Below are positions 9,379 through 23,736 of a stretch of 64,000 bases of DNA, in pieces. Below the pieces are notes generated by a model. The model was not told where the DNA came from and did no database searches. It saw only the letters and a program-made list of their open reading frames with translations. Where the stretch lies: positions 1,283,975-1,347,974 of the forward strand of contig NZ_KB913037.1 of the NCBI RefSeq assembly GCF_000384295.1, in the 5' to 3' direction. The position numbers were made by a program, and so were the translations under genes. Positions within the stretch are counted from its first letter, which is position 1. Each line of letters begins with the position of its first letter. The stretch is from Amycolatopsis balhimycina FH 1894 (GTDB lineage Bacteria; Actinomycetota; Actinomycetes; Mycobacteriales; Pseudonocardiaceae).

Positions 9379-10659
9379 GTGCCGGAGAACGAGTTCCGCG
9401 TCCTCGACGGACCCGCGCTGTGGAGCGCGCAGGCTCACCTGCCGTCGGTCCTCGGCCGTCAGCTCGTCGTCACCCGGGCCGAGGGCAGTTACGTGCACAC
9501 CGCCGACGGCCGCGCCCTGTTCGACGGCACCGCGGGCCTGTGGCACGCCAACGTCGGCCACGCCCGTCCCGAACTGGCCGACGCGGCGTATGCCCAGATG
9601 CGGCGTCTCGAGACCTACCACGTCTTCGGCCGCTACCTCAACGACCGCGCGGTGGAGCTGGCCGACCGGCTCGCCGCGCTGTCCCCGGTCGACGACGTCA
9701 AGGTGATCCTCAACAGCGGCGGCTCCGACGCGATCGACGTGGCCTGCAAGCTGGCCCGGCGGCACTGGCAGCTCGCGGGACGCCCGGCCAAGACGATCGT
9801 GCTGAGCCGGGAGTTCGCCTACCACGGCCTGCACGCCTACGGCACCAGCATCGCGGGCCTCGAGTTCAACCGCACCGGCTACGGCAGCGAGTCGCTCGTC
9901 CCCGAAACCGCGCGGATCTCGGCCGACGACGTCGCCGCGGTCGAGCGCACGGTGGCCGAGATCGGCGCGGAGCACATCGCGGCACTGGTCGCCGAACCCG
10001 TCCAGGGCACCGGCGGGGTGCACCCGCCGTCGCCGGGCTACCTCGAAGGACTGCAGCGGATCTGCCGCGACAACGACATCCTGTTCGTCGTCGACGAGGT
10101 CATCACCGGCTTCGGCCGCACCGGCACGATGTTCGCCAGTGAGCGCTACGGGCTGACGCCGGACCTGCTGACGTTCGCCAAGGGAGTCACCTCCGGGTAC
10201 GCCCCGCTCGGCGGTGTGCTGATCGCTCCCGCCGTCTGGCGGCCCTTCTACCGCGACTCACCCGACACCCCGGTGTTCCGCTACGGCTCCACCTACTCCG
10301 GTCACGCCACGGCCTGCGCGGTCGCCCTGCGCAACCTCGCCCTGCTGGAGGAGGAGAAGCTGCTGCCGCGGGTCGTGGAGCTGGAGTTCCTGCTGGCCCA
10401 GGAACTCGAGGTCCTGCGCACGGTGCCCGGCGTCGCCGGCACGCGCGTCGCCGGCTTCCTCGGCGGAGTCACGCTCGACGACCACCTCGGCGCCGAAGCC
10501 GTGGCGGACGAGCTCGTGGACCACGGGTTCGTCACGCGGCCCCTGCGCGGCAACACCCTGCAGATCAGCCCGCCGTTCATCACGACCGACGACGAGCTGC
10601 GGCAGCTGGTGAAGGCGATCGGCACCGTCGTCACCGACCAGGGCGACCGGCGCGGCTAG
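9379..10659 (+). CDS. Class III (omega-amino acid) aminotransferase
   Basis: A 426-residue PLP enzyme of aminotransferase class III. GTG 9379 is chosen because TGGAGAA lies just before it and homology begins there; the longer frame would include promoter sequence. The phosphate-binding SGGSDAID, the cofactor Asp in FVVDEVITGFGRTG and the Schiff-base Lys in FAKGVTSGYAPLGG are all present. Such enzymes move the amino group of an omega-amino acid or diamine to pyruvate or 2-oxoglutarate, giving a semialdehyde that the divergent dehydrogenase can oxidise. Its stop is 6 bp from the stop of the convergent MarR gene. Confidence 0.9.
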   Translation: MPENEFRVLDGPALWSAQAHLPSVLGRQLVVTRAEGSYVHTADGRALFDGTAGLWHANVGHARPELADAAYAQMRRLETYHVFGRYLNDRAVELADRLAALSPVDDVKVILNSGGSDAIDVACKLARRHWQLAGRPAKTIVLSREFAYHGLHAYGTSIAGLEFNRTGYGSESLVPETARISADDVAAVERTVAEIGAEHIAALVAEPVQGTGGVHPPSPGYLEGLQRICRDNDILFVVDEVITGFGRTGTMFASERYGLTPDLLTFAKGVTSGYAPLGGVLIAPAVWRPFYRDSPDTPVFRYGSTYSGHATACAVALRNLALLEEEKLLPRVVELEFLLAQELEVLRTVPGVAGTRVAGFLGGVTLDDHLGAEAVADELVDHGFVTRPLRGNTLQISPPFITTDDELRQLVKAIGTVVTDQGDRRG

Positions 10660-10665
10660 CGGACG

Positions 10666-11088
10666 CTAGGCCGTCGGGTCGGGGCCGAGGACGGTGTCCA
10701 GCAGCTCGCCCAGCCGGTCGAGCTGCTCGGCGGACAGTCCGCTGAACGAGTCCTCGACGACGGCTTCGACGGCGTCCTGGCCGGCGGCCCGCAGCCGGTC
10801 GCCTTCCTCGGTCAGCCGGTGCTTCACGGCCCGGCCCGGCCCCGGCACACGCTCGATCAGCCCGCGGTCGGCCATCCGGACGGCCAGCGAACCGAAGGAC
10901 TGGTCGGTCTGGAAGGTCAGCACCGCGAGCTCGTGCAGGGAGGCGTCCGGCCGGCGGTGCAGGTGACGCAGGGTGTCCCACTGGACCAGCGAGAGCCCCA
11001 GCGGCGCCAGCGCGCGGCTCAGCGCGCGGTGGTGGCGGTACTGCAGCCGCTTCACGGCCAGGGAGACGTCGGAGGGGCGGTAGAGCAT
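10666..11088 (-). CDS. MarR-family transcriptional regulator
   Basis: A 140-residue winged-helix regulator of typical MarR size. The DNA-binding region is SLVQWDTLRHLHRRPDASLHE, LAVLTFQTDQSFGSLAVRMA (recognition helix) and the wing GPGRAVKHRLTEEGDRLR. I start at ATG 11086-11088; the open frame extends upstream through the operator and into the divergent gene and is not real. It is divergent from an alpha/beta hydrolase gene across a 97-bp region with a perfect 10+10 inverted repeat, so autoregulation and control of the hydrolase operon are likely. Confidence 0.92.
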   Translation of the reverse strand: MLYRPSDVSLAVKRLQYRHHRALSRALAPLGLSLVQWDTLRHLHRRPDASLHELAVLTFQTDQSFGSLAVRMADRGLIERVPGPGRAVKHRLTEEGDRLRAAGQDAVEAVVEDSFSGLSAEQLDRLGELLDTVLGPDPTA

Positions 11089-11121
11089 GGCGGAGAGCGT
11101 ACCGCACGAAGTCAGGTTGCT

Positions 11122-11155
11122 TATATCAGGACGCTTAGATAAGGTTCCTGATATA
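11122..11155. promoter_or_regulatory. Probable MarR operator
   Basis: TATATCAGGA (11122-11131) and TCCTGATATA (11146-11155) form a perfect 10-bp inverted repeat, with a smaller CTTA-GA-TAAG repeat nested between them (11134-11143). It is strikingly AT-rich for this genome and sits centrally between the divergent marR and hydrolase starts. Confidence 0.8.
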
Positions 11156-11185
11156 CGACTTCGCGCAGAGAGCTGAGAAGGACTG

Positions 11186-11977
11186 ATGAGCACTCCGATC
11201 CCCGCGGGCACCCTCCGGCCCACCCGCACGCATACCCTGCAAACCGACGGCGCCGTCGAGATCACCCTCCAGGACCGCGACCGCACCCGGCCGTTCCTGC
11301 TGCTGCACGGCGGTGGCGGCGTGCAGACCATGGCAGGCTTCGCCGATCTGCTGGCCGAGCGCACCCACTCGCGGGTGCTGCTGCCCACCCATCCCGGCTT
11401 CGCCGGCACCCCGAAGGCCGGCACGCTCACCGGCGTCTCCGCGCTGGCCGAGGCCTACGTCTCGATGCTCGAGCAGCTCGACCTCACCGACGTCACCGTG
11501 GTCGGAAACTCCTTCGGCGGCTGGCTGGCCGCCGAAATCGCCCTGTGCCACAGCCCGCGCGTCAGCGGCGCGGTGATCGTCGACGGCATCGGCATCGAGG
11601 TCGAGGGACACCCCGTCACCGACGTGAGCGGCCTTTCGCCCGCCGAACTCCGCGCGCACTCCTTCCACGACCCGCGCAAGGCACCCGTTCCGCCGGGCGG
11701 CGGCACCGGGCCCAGCCCGGACGTGGCGGCGCTGATCGGCTACACCGGCCCGGCCATGTCCGACCCGGCACTCGCGCGGCGCCTGGCCGGGGTGGACATC
11801 CCGGTCCACGTGGTGTGGGGCGAGAGCGACCGCATCGTCACCCCGGAATTCGGCAAGGCCTTCGCCGCCGCCATCCCGCTGTCGACGTTCACCGTGCTCC
11901 CCCGCACCGGCCACCTCCCGCAGGTCGAAACGCCCGAGGAACTGCTCGGCGCGCTGCTCGACCTCGGCAACCGGTGA
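11186..11977 (+). CDS. Alpha/beta hydrolase
   Basis: A 263-residue cytosolic alpha/beta-hydrolase-fold enzyme. The oxyanion segment is LLLHGGGG, the nucleophile elbow is GNSFGG (Ser near residue 110), the acid lies in VVWGESDRIVTPE, and the catalytic His is in PRTGHLPQVETPEE. The ATG is preceded by GAGAAGG. It is the first gene of an operon with a metallo-beta-lactamase-fold gene (broken) and an ABM monooxygenase, all probably controlled by the divergent MarR protein. The substrate is unknown; the grouping suggests detoxification of small or quinone-like compounds. Confidence 0.88.
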   Translation: MSTPIPAGTLRPTRTHTLQTDGAVEITLQDRDRTRPFLLLHGGGGVQTMAGFADLLAERTHSRVLLPTHPGFAGTPKAGTLTGVSALAEAYVSMLEQLDLTDVTVVGNSFGGWLAAEIALCHSPRVSGAVIVDGIGIEVEGHPVTDVSGLSPAELRAHSFHDPRKAPVPPGGGTGPSPDVAALIGYTGPAMSDPALARRLAGVDIPVHVVWGESDRIVTPEFGKAFAAAIPLSTFTVLPRTGHLPQVETPEELLGALLDLGNR

Positions 11978-12015
11978 CCTCCCTACGCGACCCCTGTGCG
12001 ACAAAAGGAAACGGC

Positions 12016-12794
12016 ATGAGCACCCCTTTGACGGTGACCCGGATCGGCCACGCCTGCCAGCTGCTCGAGATCGGCGGAATCCGCGTCCTCACCGATCCGT
12101 GGTTCACCGAGACCGCGATCTACCACCAGGGCGAGCCCGTCGCCGCGACCGTCGAATCCCTGGGACAGGTCGACGCGGTCGTGGTCAGCCACGAGCACTA
12201 CGACCACTGTGACCTCGACGCCCTCGTCACCGGAGGCTTCGACCTCGGCACCCCGCTCATCGGCCCCGGCACCGTCGCCACCATCGCCCGGGACAAGGGC
12301 TTCCGCGACGTCCGCGCCATCGAGGCGTGGGAGTCCACCACCGTCGGCGGCCTCACCGTGACCGCCACCCCGGGCGAGCACGGCGTCCACGAAGTCACGT
12401 TCGTCATCCAGGCCGGCGGCCGCACCGTCTTCTTCGGCGGTGACTCGCTGCGCGTGCCCGAGCTGGACACCATCCCGCAGCGGTTCGGCCCGGTCGACCT
12501 GGCCATCCTGGCCCGGTCGACCTGGCCATCCTGCCCACCAACGGATTGTGCGTCCGGCCGATGAACATGCGCCAGGTCGTCATGGACGCCGAAGAAGCCG
12601 CCGGACTGACCGCCGCGCTCCAGCCGGCCTTGGCCATCCCCCACCACTACGCCTTCCACAGCGGCCAGCTCGGCGACCGGATGATCACCCGCGGCGACCA
12701 GGACCCCCGTCACTACGCCGACGCGGTCGCCCGGCTCGCCCCCGGCGTCGAAGTCCGGCTGGTCCTGCCCGGCACCCCGGTGACGGTCGCGTGA
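12016..12794 (+). pseudogene. MBL-fold metallohydrolase (UlaG-like), frameshifted by 23-bp tandem duplication
   Basis: From ATG 12016 (AAAGGAA upstream) the product reads as a UlaG-like metallo-beta-lactamase-fold protein with the metal motif SHEHYDHCD and a second ligand region PGEHGVHE. After GPVDLAIL (near 12510) the frame is lost, and the stop comes at 12564. The rest continues in another frame from about 12535 to 12794 (PTNGLCVRPMNMRQVVMDAEE, PHHYAFHSGQ). The cause is visible: a 23-bp period repeated twice at 12487-12533. Removing one unit restores an uninterrupted protein of about 251 residues. It may be a true disruption, a reversible phase switch or an assembly error. Confidence 0.88.
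12487..12533. repeat. 23-bp tandem duplication causing frameshift
   Basis: Bases 12487-12510 recur exactly as 12510-12533 (period 23, two copies; core CGGTCGACCTGGCCATCCTG). Because 23 is not a multiple of three, it shifts the frame of the metallohydrolase gene. Confidence 0.95.
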
Positions 12795-13138
12795 GCGACC
12801 GCGAGTTCATGCCGGAGATCGGCGACGACCTCCCGCCCGGCGAGCGGCCGATGGTGGCCGTCGTCCGGGCGGTCCCCGGCCACGAGGAGCAGCTCGCCGC
12901 CGCCATCGCGACGCTGACCGCCGCCGTCCGGCGTGAGCCGGGCTGCCGGGAGTTCCGGTCGTTCAGCGACGTCGCGAACCCGGGCGTCTTCTACCTCTAC
13001 GAGATCTACGCGAGCACCGACGCGTTCCGGGCCCATCTGAAGACCGCCCACGTGGCGCACTTCTTCACCGAGCTCGCCCGGCACAGCACCACCGACGCCA
13101 CCGCGCTGGTCCAGCTCGCCGAGCTGCAAGTGTCCTAG
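12791..13138 (+). CDS. Antibiotic-biosynthesis-monooxygenase-type (ABM) quinol monooxygenase
   Basis: A 115-residue single-domain ABM protein (PF03992). The ferredoxin-like core includes VRAVPGHEEQLAAAIATL, REPGCREFRSFSDVANPGVF and YEIYASTDAFRAHLKTAHV with the conserved His. Such small dimeric proteins are often cofactor-free quinol oxygenases (YgiN-like). The GTG start overlaps by four bases the TGA of the restored metallohydrolase frame, confirming that the upstream gene was once translated through to 12794. It is the last gene of the MarR-controlled operon. Confidence 0.85.
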   Translation: MSDREFMPEIGDDLPPGERPMVAVVRAVPGHEEQLAAAIATLTAAVRREPGCREFRSFSDVANPGVFYLYEIYASTDAFRAHLKTAHVAHFFTELARHSTTDATALVQLAELQVS

Positions 13139-13160
13139 CCGGAGAAGTGACCTCTGCGGC

Positions 13161-13200
13161 CTGGCCTGCTTCACCGCGCCGCAACGGCGAAGCAGGCCAG
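13161..13200. terminator. Bidirectional hairpin terminator
   Basis: CTGGCCTGCTTC (13161-13172) pairs with GAAGCAGGCCAG (13189-13200), with a further CCG/CGG inside and an 8-nt loop. It lies between the convergent ABM and GH10 genes. It does not belong to the dispersed H1-H9 family. Confidence 0.75.
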
Positions 13201-13240
13201 GGGCCCTCCCTCTCCCTCAGCGGGCACTCGAGCTCCTCGA

Positions 13241-14792
<1,552 letters not shown>

Positions 14793-14816
14793 GTTCGCCC
14801 TCGCCACCGCGCGAAG

Positions 14817-16265
14817 TCAGCCGAGCGTCCACTGCTGGTTGCTGCCGCCGTTGCAGGTCCACAGTTCGACCGGCGCGCCGTCGGCGGTGGAAGCACCGGT
14901 GACGTCCAGGCACAGTCCGGATTGGCCGCCGGTGACCGTGCCGTTGGAATTGACGGTCCACTGCTGGTTGGCCTGGCCGTTGCAGGGCCAGGTCACGACT
15001 TTCGTGCCGGCGCTGGTGCCCTGGCCGGACGCGTCCAGGCAGAGGGTCGCGCCGCCGAGGGTGGCCGTCAGCCTGCCATCCGACGTGCGCGTCCAGGTCT
15101 GGTTCGCCTGACCGGTGCAGCCGGCGATCTGCAGCTGCGTGCCCTGCGTCGAGTTGGGCGCGGCGAGGCACTTGCCCGCCCCCACCGCGTGCAGCGGGCC
15201 GGTGCCCGTGTCGGACCCACCGGTGCCGTAGCCGGCCGCGGTGATGTTGGCCTGCACCGCGTCCTCCGTGGCGTTCGACGGGTAGCCGGACGTCATGACG
15301 CCTTCGTAGAAGGTGCCCGCGGAGCCGATGCTGTTGTCGCCGCCGGTGCCGAGGATGATGGCGCCTTCCTTGCGCATCGGGTTGTAGCCCGACACGTTCG
15401 GCCGCTTGCCGTCGTAGAACGTCGACAGGCCGCCGGACTGCGCGTTGCCACCGCGGATGGCCCAGTGGTTCGCCTCGCCCTTGATGATCGCGGTCAGGTA
15501 GCGGTGGTTGATCGTCGGGTCGTTGGCGTTGTACCCGGCGTTCACCCCGGAGTAGAGGCCGTTCTCGAGGTCGCTCATGATCCACGGGCCCGGTCCGCTG
15601 CCGTAGCCCCAGACCTTGATGTTGCCGAAGTAGATGGCCTCCATCGTGCCGTTGCCGTTGTCGCGGCTGTTGCGCTCGGCGTTGCCGTAGTCGAAGCAGC
15701 AGCCGCCGTTGTAGTGCGTGCCGTCGAAGATCGCGTACATGCCCTCCGGCTGGTCACCGGTCGCGGTGCCGGTGGCGTTGTTGTTGCGGTAGCCGGTGCC
15801 GGGAGCCACGAACACGCCGTACGCCTTCTGCCCGCCGATCGTGATCGGGGCGGCGGCCGCGTTGGCGAGGTTGTCGTAGCCGCCGGCCGCCGGTCCGGAG
15901 AACCCGCCCGGCGGCGCCTGGGTCAGGTGGTTGTTCCGGCCGGACTGGTCGTAGATGACGGTGATCAGGCAGGTCGTCCCGGCGCAGAACGAATCCTGGG
16001 CCGCGGCGTTCGCGAGGCCGCCCGCGCTCAGGACGCCGATGTCCCGCGTCGTGTTGTCCGAAGCACGCCGAACTTGGTAGAGCGAGCCGTTGTACGCGCC
16101 GTACAGCGCCCGGGTGGTGGAATGCGCGGCCACGCACGGCGTACCGCCCGCGGCGTAGAGATCGCACGGCCCCTGGGTTGCGGCCTGCGACGCGGTGGCC
16201 GTGCCGGCCACCGCCCCCGCGGCGAGCACCACCGCCGGCCACAACGTTCTCCAGCGTGCGTTCAT
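14817..16265 (-). CDS. Secreted alpha-L-arabinofuranosidase, GH54 plus CBM13
   Basis: A 482-residue secreted enzyme with a signal peptide cleaved near ATASQA. The mature start CDLYAAGGTPCVAAHSTTRA and the vicinal cysteines in GGCCFDYG are hallmarks of GH54 (AbfB) arabinofuranosidases. The nucleophile Glu lies in GTMEAIYFGN (near 207) and the acid Asp in LGTGGDNSIG (near 312), matching positions known from the fungal enzyme. Fungal AbfB carries a CBM42; here the C-terminus (from about 357) is a CBM13 with QxW repeats instead. It removes arabinose side chains from arabinoxylan or arabinan. It lies 31 bp after the GH59 gene with its own AAAGGAG, so the two are co-transcribed. Confidence 0.93.
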   Translation of the reverse strand: MNARWRTLWPAVVLAAGAVAGTATASQAATQGPCDLYAAGGTPCVAAHSTTRALYGAYNGSLYQVRRASDNTTRDIGVLSAGGLANAAAQDSFCAGTTCLITVIYDQSGRNNHLTQAPPGGFSGPAAGGYDNLANAAAAPITIGGQKAYGVFVAPGTGYRNNNATGTATGDQPEGMYAIFDGTHYNGGCCFDYGNAERNSRDNGNGTMEAIYFGNIKVWGYGSGPGPWIMSDLENGLYSGVNAGYNANDPTINHRYLTAIIKGEANHWAIRGGNAQSGGLSTFYDGKRPNVSGYNPMRKEGAIILGTGGDNSIGSAGTFYEGVMTSGYPSNATEDAVQANITAAGYGTGGSDTGTGPLHAVGAGKCLAAPNSTQGTQLQIAGCTGQANQTWTRTSDGRLTATLGGATLCLDASGQGTSAGTKVVTWPCNGQANQQWTVNSNGTVTGGQSGLCLDVTGASTADGAPVELWTCNGGSNQQWTLG

Positions 16266-16296
16266 CGGCGAACTCCTTTGTCCGGGAGGAATACGG

Positions 16297-18875
<2,579 letters not shown>

Positions 18876-19047
18876 AGCCGCCCTGCCGCCGAACAACCGC
18901 CGTTTCCGAGCACTCCCCGCGCCTTCCGGAATCGCGCGTCCCCCGGCTCGCCGACCGGACATCGGCGCAGGTCATGGCCCTGCCACGGACATCCGGCGCC
19001 CGCCGGTTCCCGCTGCGCGCAGATGTAATTTTCCTGCCGCCGGGTGA

Positions 19048-20529
<1,482 letters not shown>

Positions 20530-20553
20530 TCGGCAAGCGGGGCGCCGCGAAAC

Positions 20554-20606
20554 GTCATGAACGACTCTTTCCTGTCGTCGGACGACAGGAAAGAGTCGTT
20601 CATGAC
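20554..20606. repeat. Long inverted repeat H3 (dispersed hairpin family)
   Basis: Perfect 26-bp arms (20554-20579, 20581-20606) around a single central base make an almost continuous 53-bp palindrome; the arm contains ATGAACGACTCTTTCCTG. It lies between the convergent GH6 and GH95 stops, 25 and 11 bp away, and probably terminates both transcripts. Closely related to H5. Confidence 0.88.
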
Positions 20607-20616
20607 ATCGCAGGCG

Positions 20617-23508
20617 TCAGACAGTGGCGATCCGCCACTGCTGGTGGGCACCGCCCGTGTAAGGGTTCTGGACGATTCGCGCGCCGTCGGCGGTCGAGGA
20701 GTTTTCGGCCTCCGCGCACCAGCCGGTCCGGACGTTCACCAGCCGGCAGACGTCGCCGGAGACCGCGACGACCTGCCACCACTGGTTGTCGCCGGAGGTG
20801 TCGCTCCACTGGTCGAGCCCGGCGCCCCGGGCCGACCCGCCCGGGCTGTCGAGCACCTTCCCGCTGTTGACGCTGACGATCCGGACCGAGCCACCGGACG
20901 CGGGCAGCAGCCGCCATTGCTGGTTGACGGCCCCGGTCCACGGCCACTGGATCACCGCGGCGCCGTCGTCGCGTGAAGCGCCCTTGACGTCCAGGACCTT
21001 GCCGCTGGCCTGGTTCACGAGCCGGCACGTTCCGGTGAGCCCGAGCGTCAGTGTCGTGCGGACGTCCGCCGTCAGCGACACCGTCCGCGCGTGCGCGCCC
21101 AGCGCCGACGGCGTCACCGGCGCGGACGTGCTGATCGACGCGATCCCCCGGCGGCAGATGAGCGTGATGTCCTGGGTGACGGCCGAGGTGACGACGGCGG
21201 TGACCGTGCGCCCGGCAATGTCCCAGGACAGCGATTCGACGAGCACGCGGTTGCGGCCGCGGACGCCGGTGATGCTGCCCTTGGCCCACTGGTCGGGCAG
21301 GGCCGGCAGCAGTTCGAGGACACCCGGCCGGGTGTAGACGAGCGCCTCGGCCACCACGGCGGGGATCGCGTTCGCCGCGTCGGTGTTGTACGTCTGCAGA
21401 TCGGGGTTGTGGCTGGTCACGAGGGACCGCCACACCATGTTCCGGCCGAAGATCTTGAGCAGGTTGGCGTACACGCCGGCGCCGTCCTTCAGCCGGGCGC
21501 GCGCGAACGCCCGGTGCAGGCTGCCGTGCGCCGAGAGGTTCTCGTCGCCCCGCAGGTCGAGCGCCTTGGCGGCCTGCCCGGCCAGCGCGGGCTTGTCCTC
21601 GGGATTGATCTCGTGCAGCGGCCAGGCGCCATACAGGTGCTGTGCGTGCCGGTGGTTGTAGTTGTCGGTCAGGCCGGGCCACGACCACTCGGCCAGCGCG
21701 CCCGAACCGTTGATCGTGTACTCGGGCAGCCTGGCCAGCAACGCCTTCCACCGCTCGACGCCCTGGCCGCTCCCCTGTTCCACGCCGAGCACGCCGGCCG
21801 CGTCGATCGCGGCCTGCAGGGCGTGCTTGCCGGCCATGATGTCGCCGGTGGCGTTGATCGCGAAGTGCTGCCGGGTGCTGGCCGGGGCGTTCTCCACCGA
21901 GAAGGACGGGACGAACACCACCTTGCCCGCGGAATCCGTCTGCTTGAGGAAGTCCTCGTAGAACAGCGCCAGCTCCATCAGCGCCGGCCCGAGCTTCGTG
22001 CGCAGGAAGTCCGCGTCGCCGGTCACCTGGTAGTACTCGAGCAGCGGGTAGAGCAGCCAGTCCGCGCCGCCGGTCCAGCACTGCCCCGGGAAGTCGCTGC
22101 CGTTGAAGTGCAGCATGTGGCCGTACTCGCCGTCGGTGCGCGTCGGCGCCAGGAAACCCCGTGCCCCATAAAGCCTGTTGGCGTTGACGCGCCAGTGGGC
22201 GAGCTGGCCGAGGACCAGGTCGAAGTATCCCTGCATCGACTCGGTCAGGCTGAGGATGTTGCCGCCCGCCACCTGGAGGTTGACGTTGGCGTCGGTGGTG
22301 AAGTCGTCGGCCCAGGCGGCGTTCCAGCTCCCGGTCCACAAGCCGGTCAGCCGCGGGGGCAGCACCCCGCTGGAACTGACGAAGAGGTAGCGACCGGCGT
22401 CGTACATCCGCTCCAGCAGCGCGAGGTCGACGACCGACCGGTTGCCGTTCTGGCGGGCGATCAGTTCCGACGTCGAAAGCTTGCGGTCCGCGGCGGGAAC
22501 AGTGAGGTCCAGCCGGGATCGGTCGTACAGCGACGCGTGCCGGGGCCGATGGCGCTCGAGCAGCGTCATGTAGTCCGCCGGCAGTGCCGCCAACGCCTGC
22601 TGGAGGGCCTGGGCGTCCCAGCCGCCGGCGGTTTCGTAGCGGTCCAGCTTGGTGAGCAGCAGGACCCGGGTGGCCCGGGCCACGACGAGCGACGTGCCCG
22701 AAACCGTCACCGCGGCGTCGTTGCCGGTGACGACGACCCGCGTCACGCCCTCGTAGCCGTACGCGCCGCCGGACGGGTACGTCCCGCGGAGGTTCAGGTA
22801 GCCGTCACGGCCGGAGATGGTCGCGAAGGTCTTGTAGGACACCGAATTCGGCACGCCGTCGAGCGCGGTGTCGACCGCGATGGTGGCGTCCACCGTCCGG
22901 CCGTCGGCCGCGGCCAGCTCGTGCACGACGACCCGGTCCGCGCGCGAGACGAACAGGCGGCGACGCCACACGCCGCCGTTGGTCCAGCTGTGCTCCACCT
23001 CGCCGGAGCGGAAGTCGGTGACCCGGGCGTAGCCGGCGGCCGAGTTCATCCCCGGCGTGCTGAGCCGCAGCTGGTAGCCGGGGTGGAAAGTCTGCGTCCA
23101 GCGCAGGTTCCAGCCGCCCGCGAAGGTGGCCGCCGCGCCGCCGTAGTCGCCCGCCAGCGCCTTGGCCCTGGCGGACGCGAGCAGCCCCGACGTGACCGGC
23201 GGCAGCACGCCCCGGCTTCCGTTGGGCAGGACGAACCGGTGGTGGTCGAGCACGACCCGCTCGTCGCCGGGCGTGCCGTAGTAGACCGCGCCGTACTCGC
23301 CGTTGCCGGTGACGAAGCCGTCCGGCCACCCGGACGCCGCGGCCGGGTCGAAGACGCCCCGGTCGGGCAGGACGACTTGCGGTGGCACGGCGGCTTCGGC
23401 CGTACCGGCACCGCCGAAGAAGGCCGGGGGTAGCGCGGCGGCCCCCGCGCCCGCCGCGGCGGCGGTCAGAAAGGTACGACGGGTCAGCGGCGAACGGGGG
23501 CTCTCCAT
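20617..23508 (-). CDS. Tat-secreted GH95-like glycoside hydrolase plus CBM13
   Basis: A 963-residue protein. ATG 23508 (GGAG eight bases upstream) opens a twin-arginine signal, PLTRRTFLTAAAAGAG. The catalytic part has an N-terminal beta-sandwich (FVTGNGEYGAVYYGTPGDER) and an (alpha/alpha)6 barrel, with LHFNGSDFPGQCWTGGADW, FSVENAPAS and a base-like Asp in LQTYNTDAANAIPAV. These align by eye with the GH95 residues of the neighbouring fucosidase, but the protein is clearly divergent, so alpha-L-galactosidase or another GH95-clan activity is possible. From about residue 823 there is a CBM13 lectin domain. The open frame runs far upstream of 23508, antisense to the CE1 gene; that part is not coding. 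Confidence 0.85.
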   Translation of the reverse strand: MESPRSPLTRRTFLTAAAAGAGAAALPPAFFGGAGTAEAAVPPQVVLPDRGVFDPAAASGWPDGFVTGNGEYGAVYYGTPGDERVVLDHHRFVLPNGSRGVLPPVTSGLLASARAKALAGDYGGAAATFAGGWNLRWTQTFHPGYQLRLSTPGMNSAAGYARVTDFRSGEVEHSWTNGGVWRRRLFVSRADRVVVHELAAADGRTVDATIAVDTALDGVPNSVSYKTFATISGRDGYLNLRGTYPSGGAYGYEGVTRVVVTGNDAAVTVSGTSLVVARATRVLLLTKLDRYETAGGWDAQALQQALAALPADYMTLLERHRPRHASLYDRSRLDLTVPAADRKLSTSELIARQNGNRSVVDLALLERMYDAGRYLFVSSSGVLPPRLTGLWTGSWNAAWADDFTTDANVNLQVAGGNILSLTESMQGYFDLVLGQLAHWRVNANRLYGARGFLAPTRTDGEYGHMLHFNGSDFPGQCWTGGADWLLYPLLEYYQVTGDADFLRTKLGPALMELALFYEDFLKQTDSAGKVVFVPSFSVENAPASTRQHFAINATGDIMAGKHALQAAIDAAGVLGVEQGSGQGVERWKALLARLPEYTINGSGALAEWSWPGLTDNYNHRHAQHLYGAWPLHEINPEDKPALAGQAAKALDLRGDENLSAHGSLHRAFARARLKDGAGVYANLLKIFGRNMVWRSLVTSHNPDLQTYNTDAANAIPAVVAEALVYTRPGVLELLPALPDQWAKGSITGVRGRNRVLVESLSWDIAGRTVTAVVTSAVTQDITLICRRGIASISTSAPVTPSALGAHARTVSLTADVRTTLTLGLTGTCRLVNQASGKVLDVKGASRDDGAAVIQWPWTGAVNQQWRLLPASGGSVRIVSVNSGKVLDSPGGSARGAGLDQWSDTSGDNQWWQVVAVSGDVCRLVNVRTGWCAEAENSSTADGARIVQNPYTGGAHQQWRIATV

Positions 23509-23678
23509 CGAGGTGACTCCATTGTCGCTCGGCGGGGACAGGTGAACGAGGAGCAGGGAGACTTCACACGCTCGGACAGCATAGCCATAGCGCACCGAGA
23601 AAACGCATTCCCGAAATCCGGCACTCCGCCCGGTCCGGCGTGAAACGTACATGGACGCGCATTCGCAGCATGTGCTAC

Positions 23679-23699
23679 AACGCAACGGCGTTTCGCGAA
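23679..23699. promoter_or_regulatory. Candidate operator in GH95 / CE1 divergent region
   Basis: AACGC-AACG-GCGTT (23679-23692) and an overlapping perfect TTCGCGAA (23692-23699) lie 38 bp upstream of the CE1 start in the 228-bp divergent region. No family can be named; a shared sugar-responsive repressor is only a guess. Confidence 0.35.
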
Positions 23700-23736
23700 T
23701 CGTCGAGAATTTCCCCGCCGGCCAAAGGGGTTTCGG

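Noticed and set aside
12016..12564. A complete shorter metallohydrolase ending at 12564
   Set aside because: The last ~15 residues after the duplication are out of frame, and the conserved C-terminal half lies in the next frame up to 12794.
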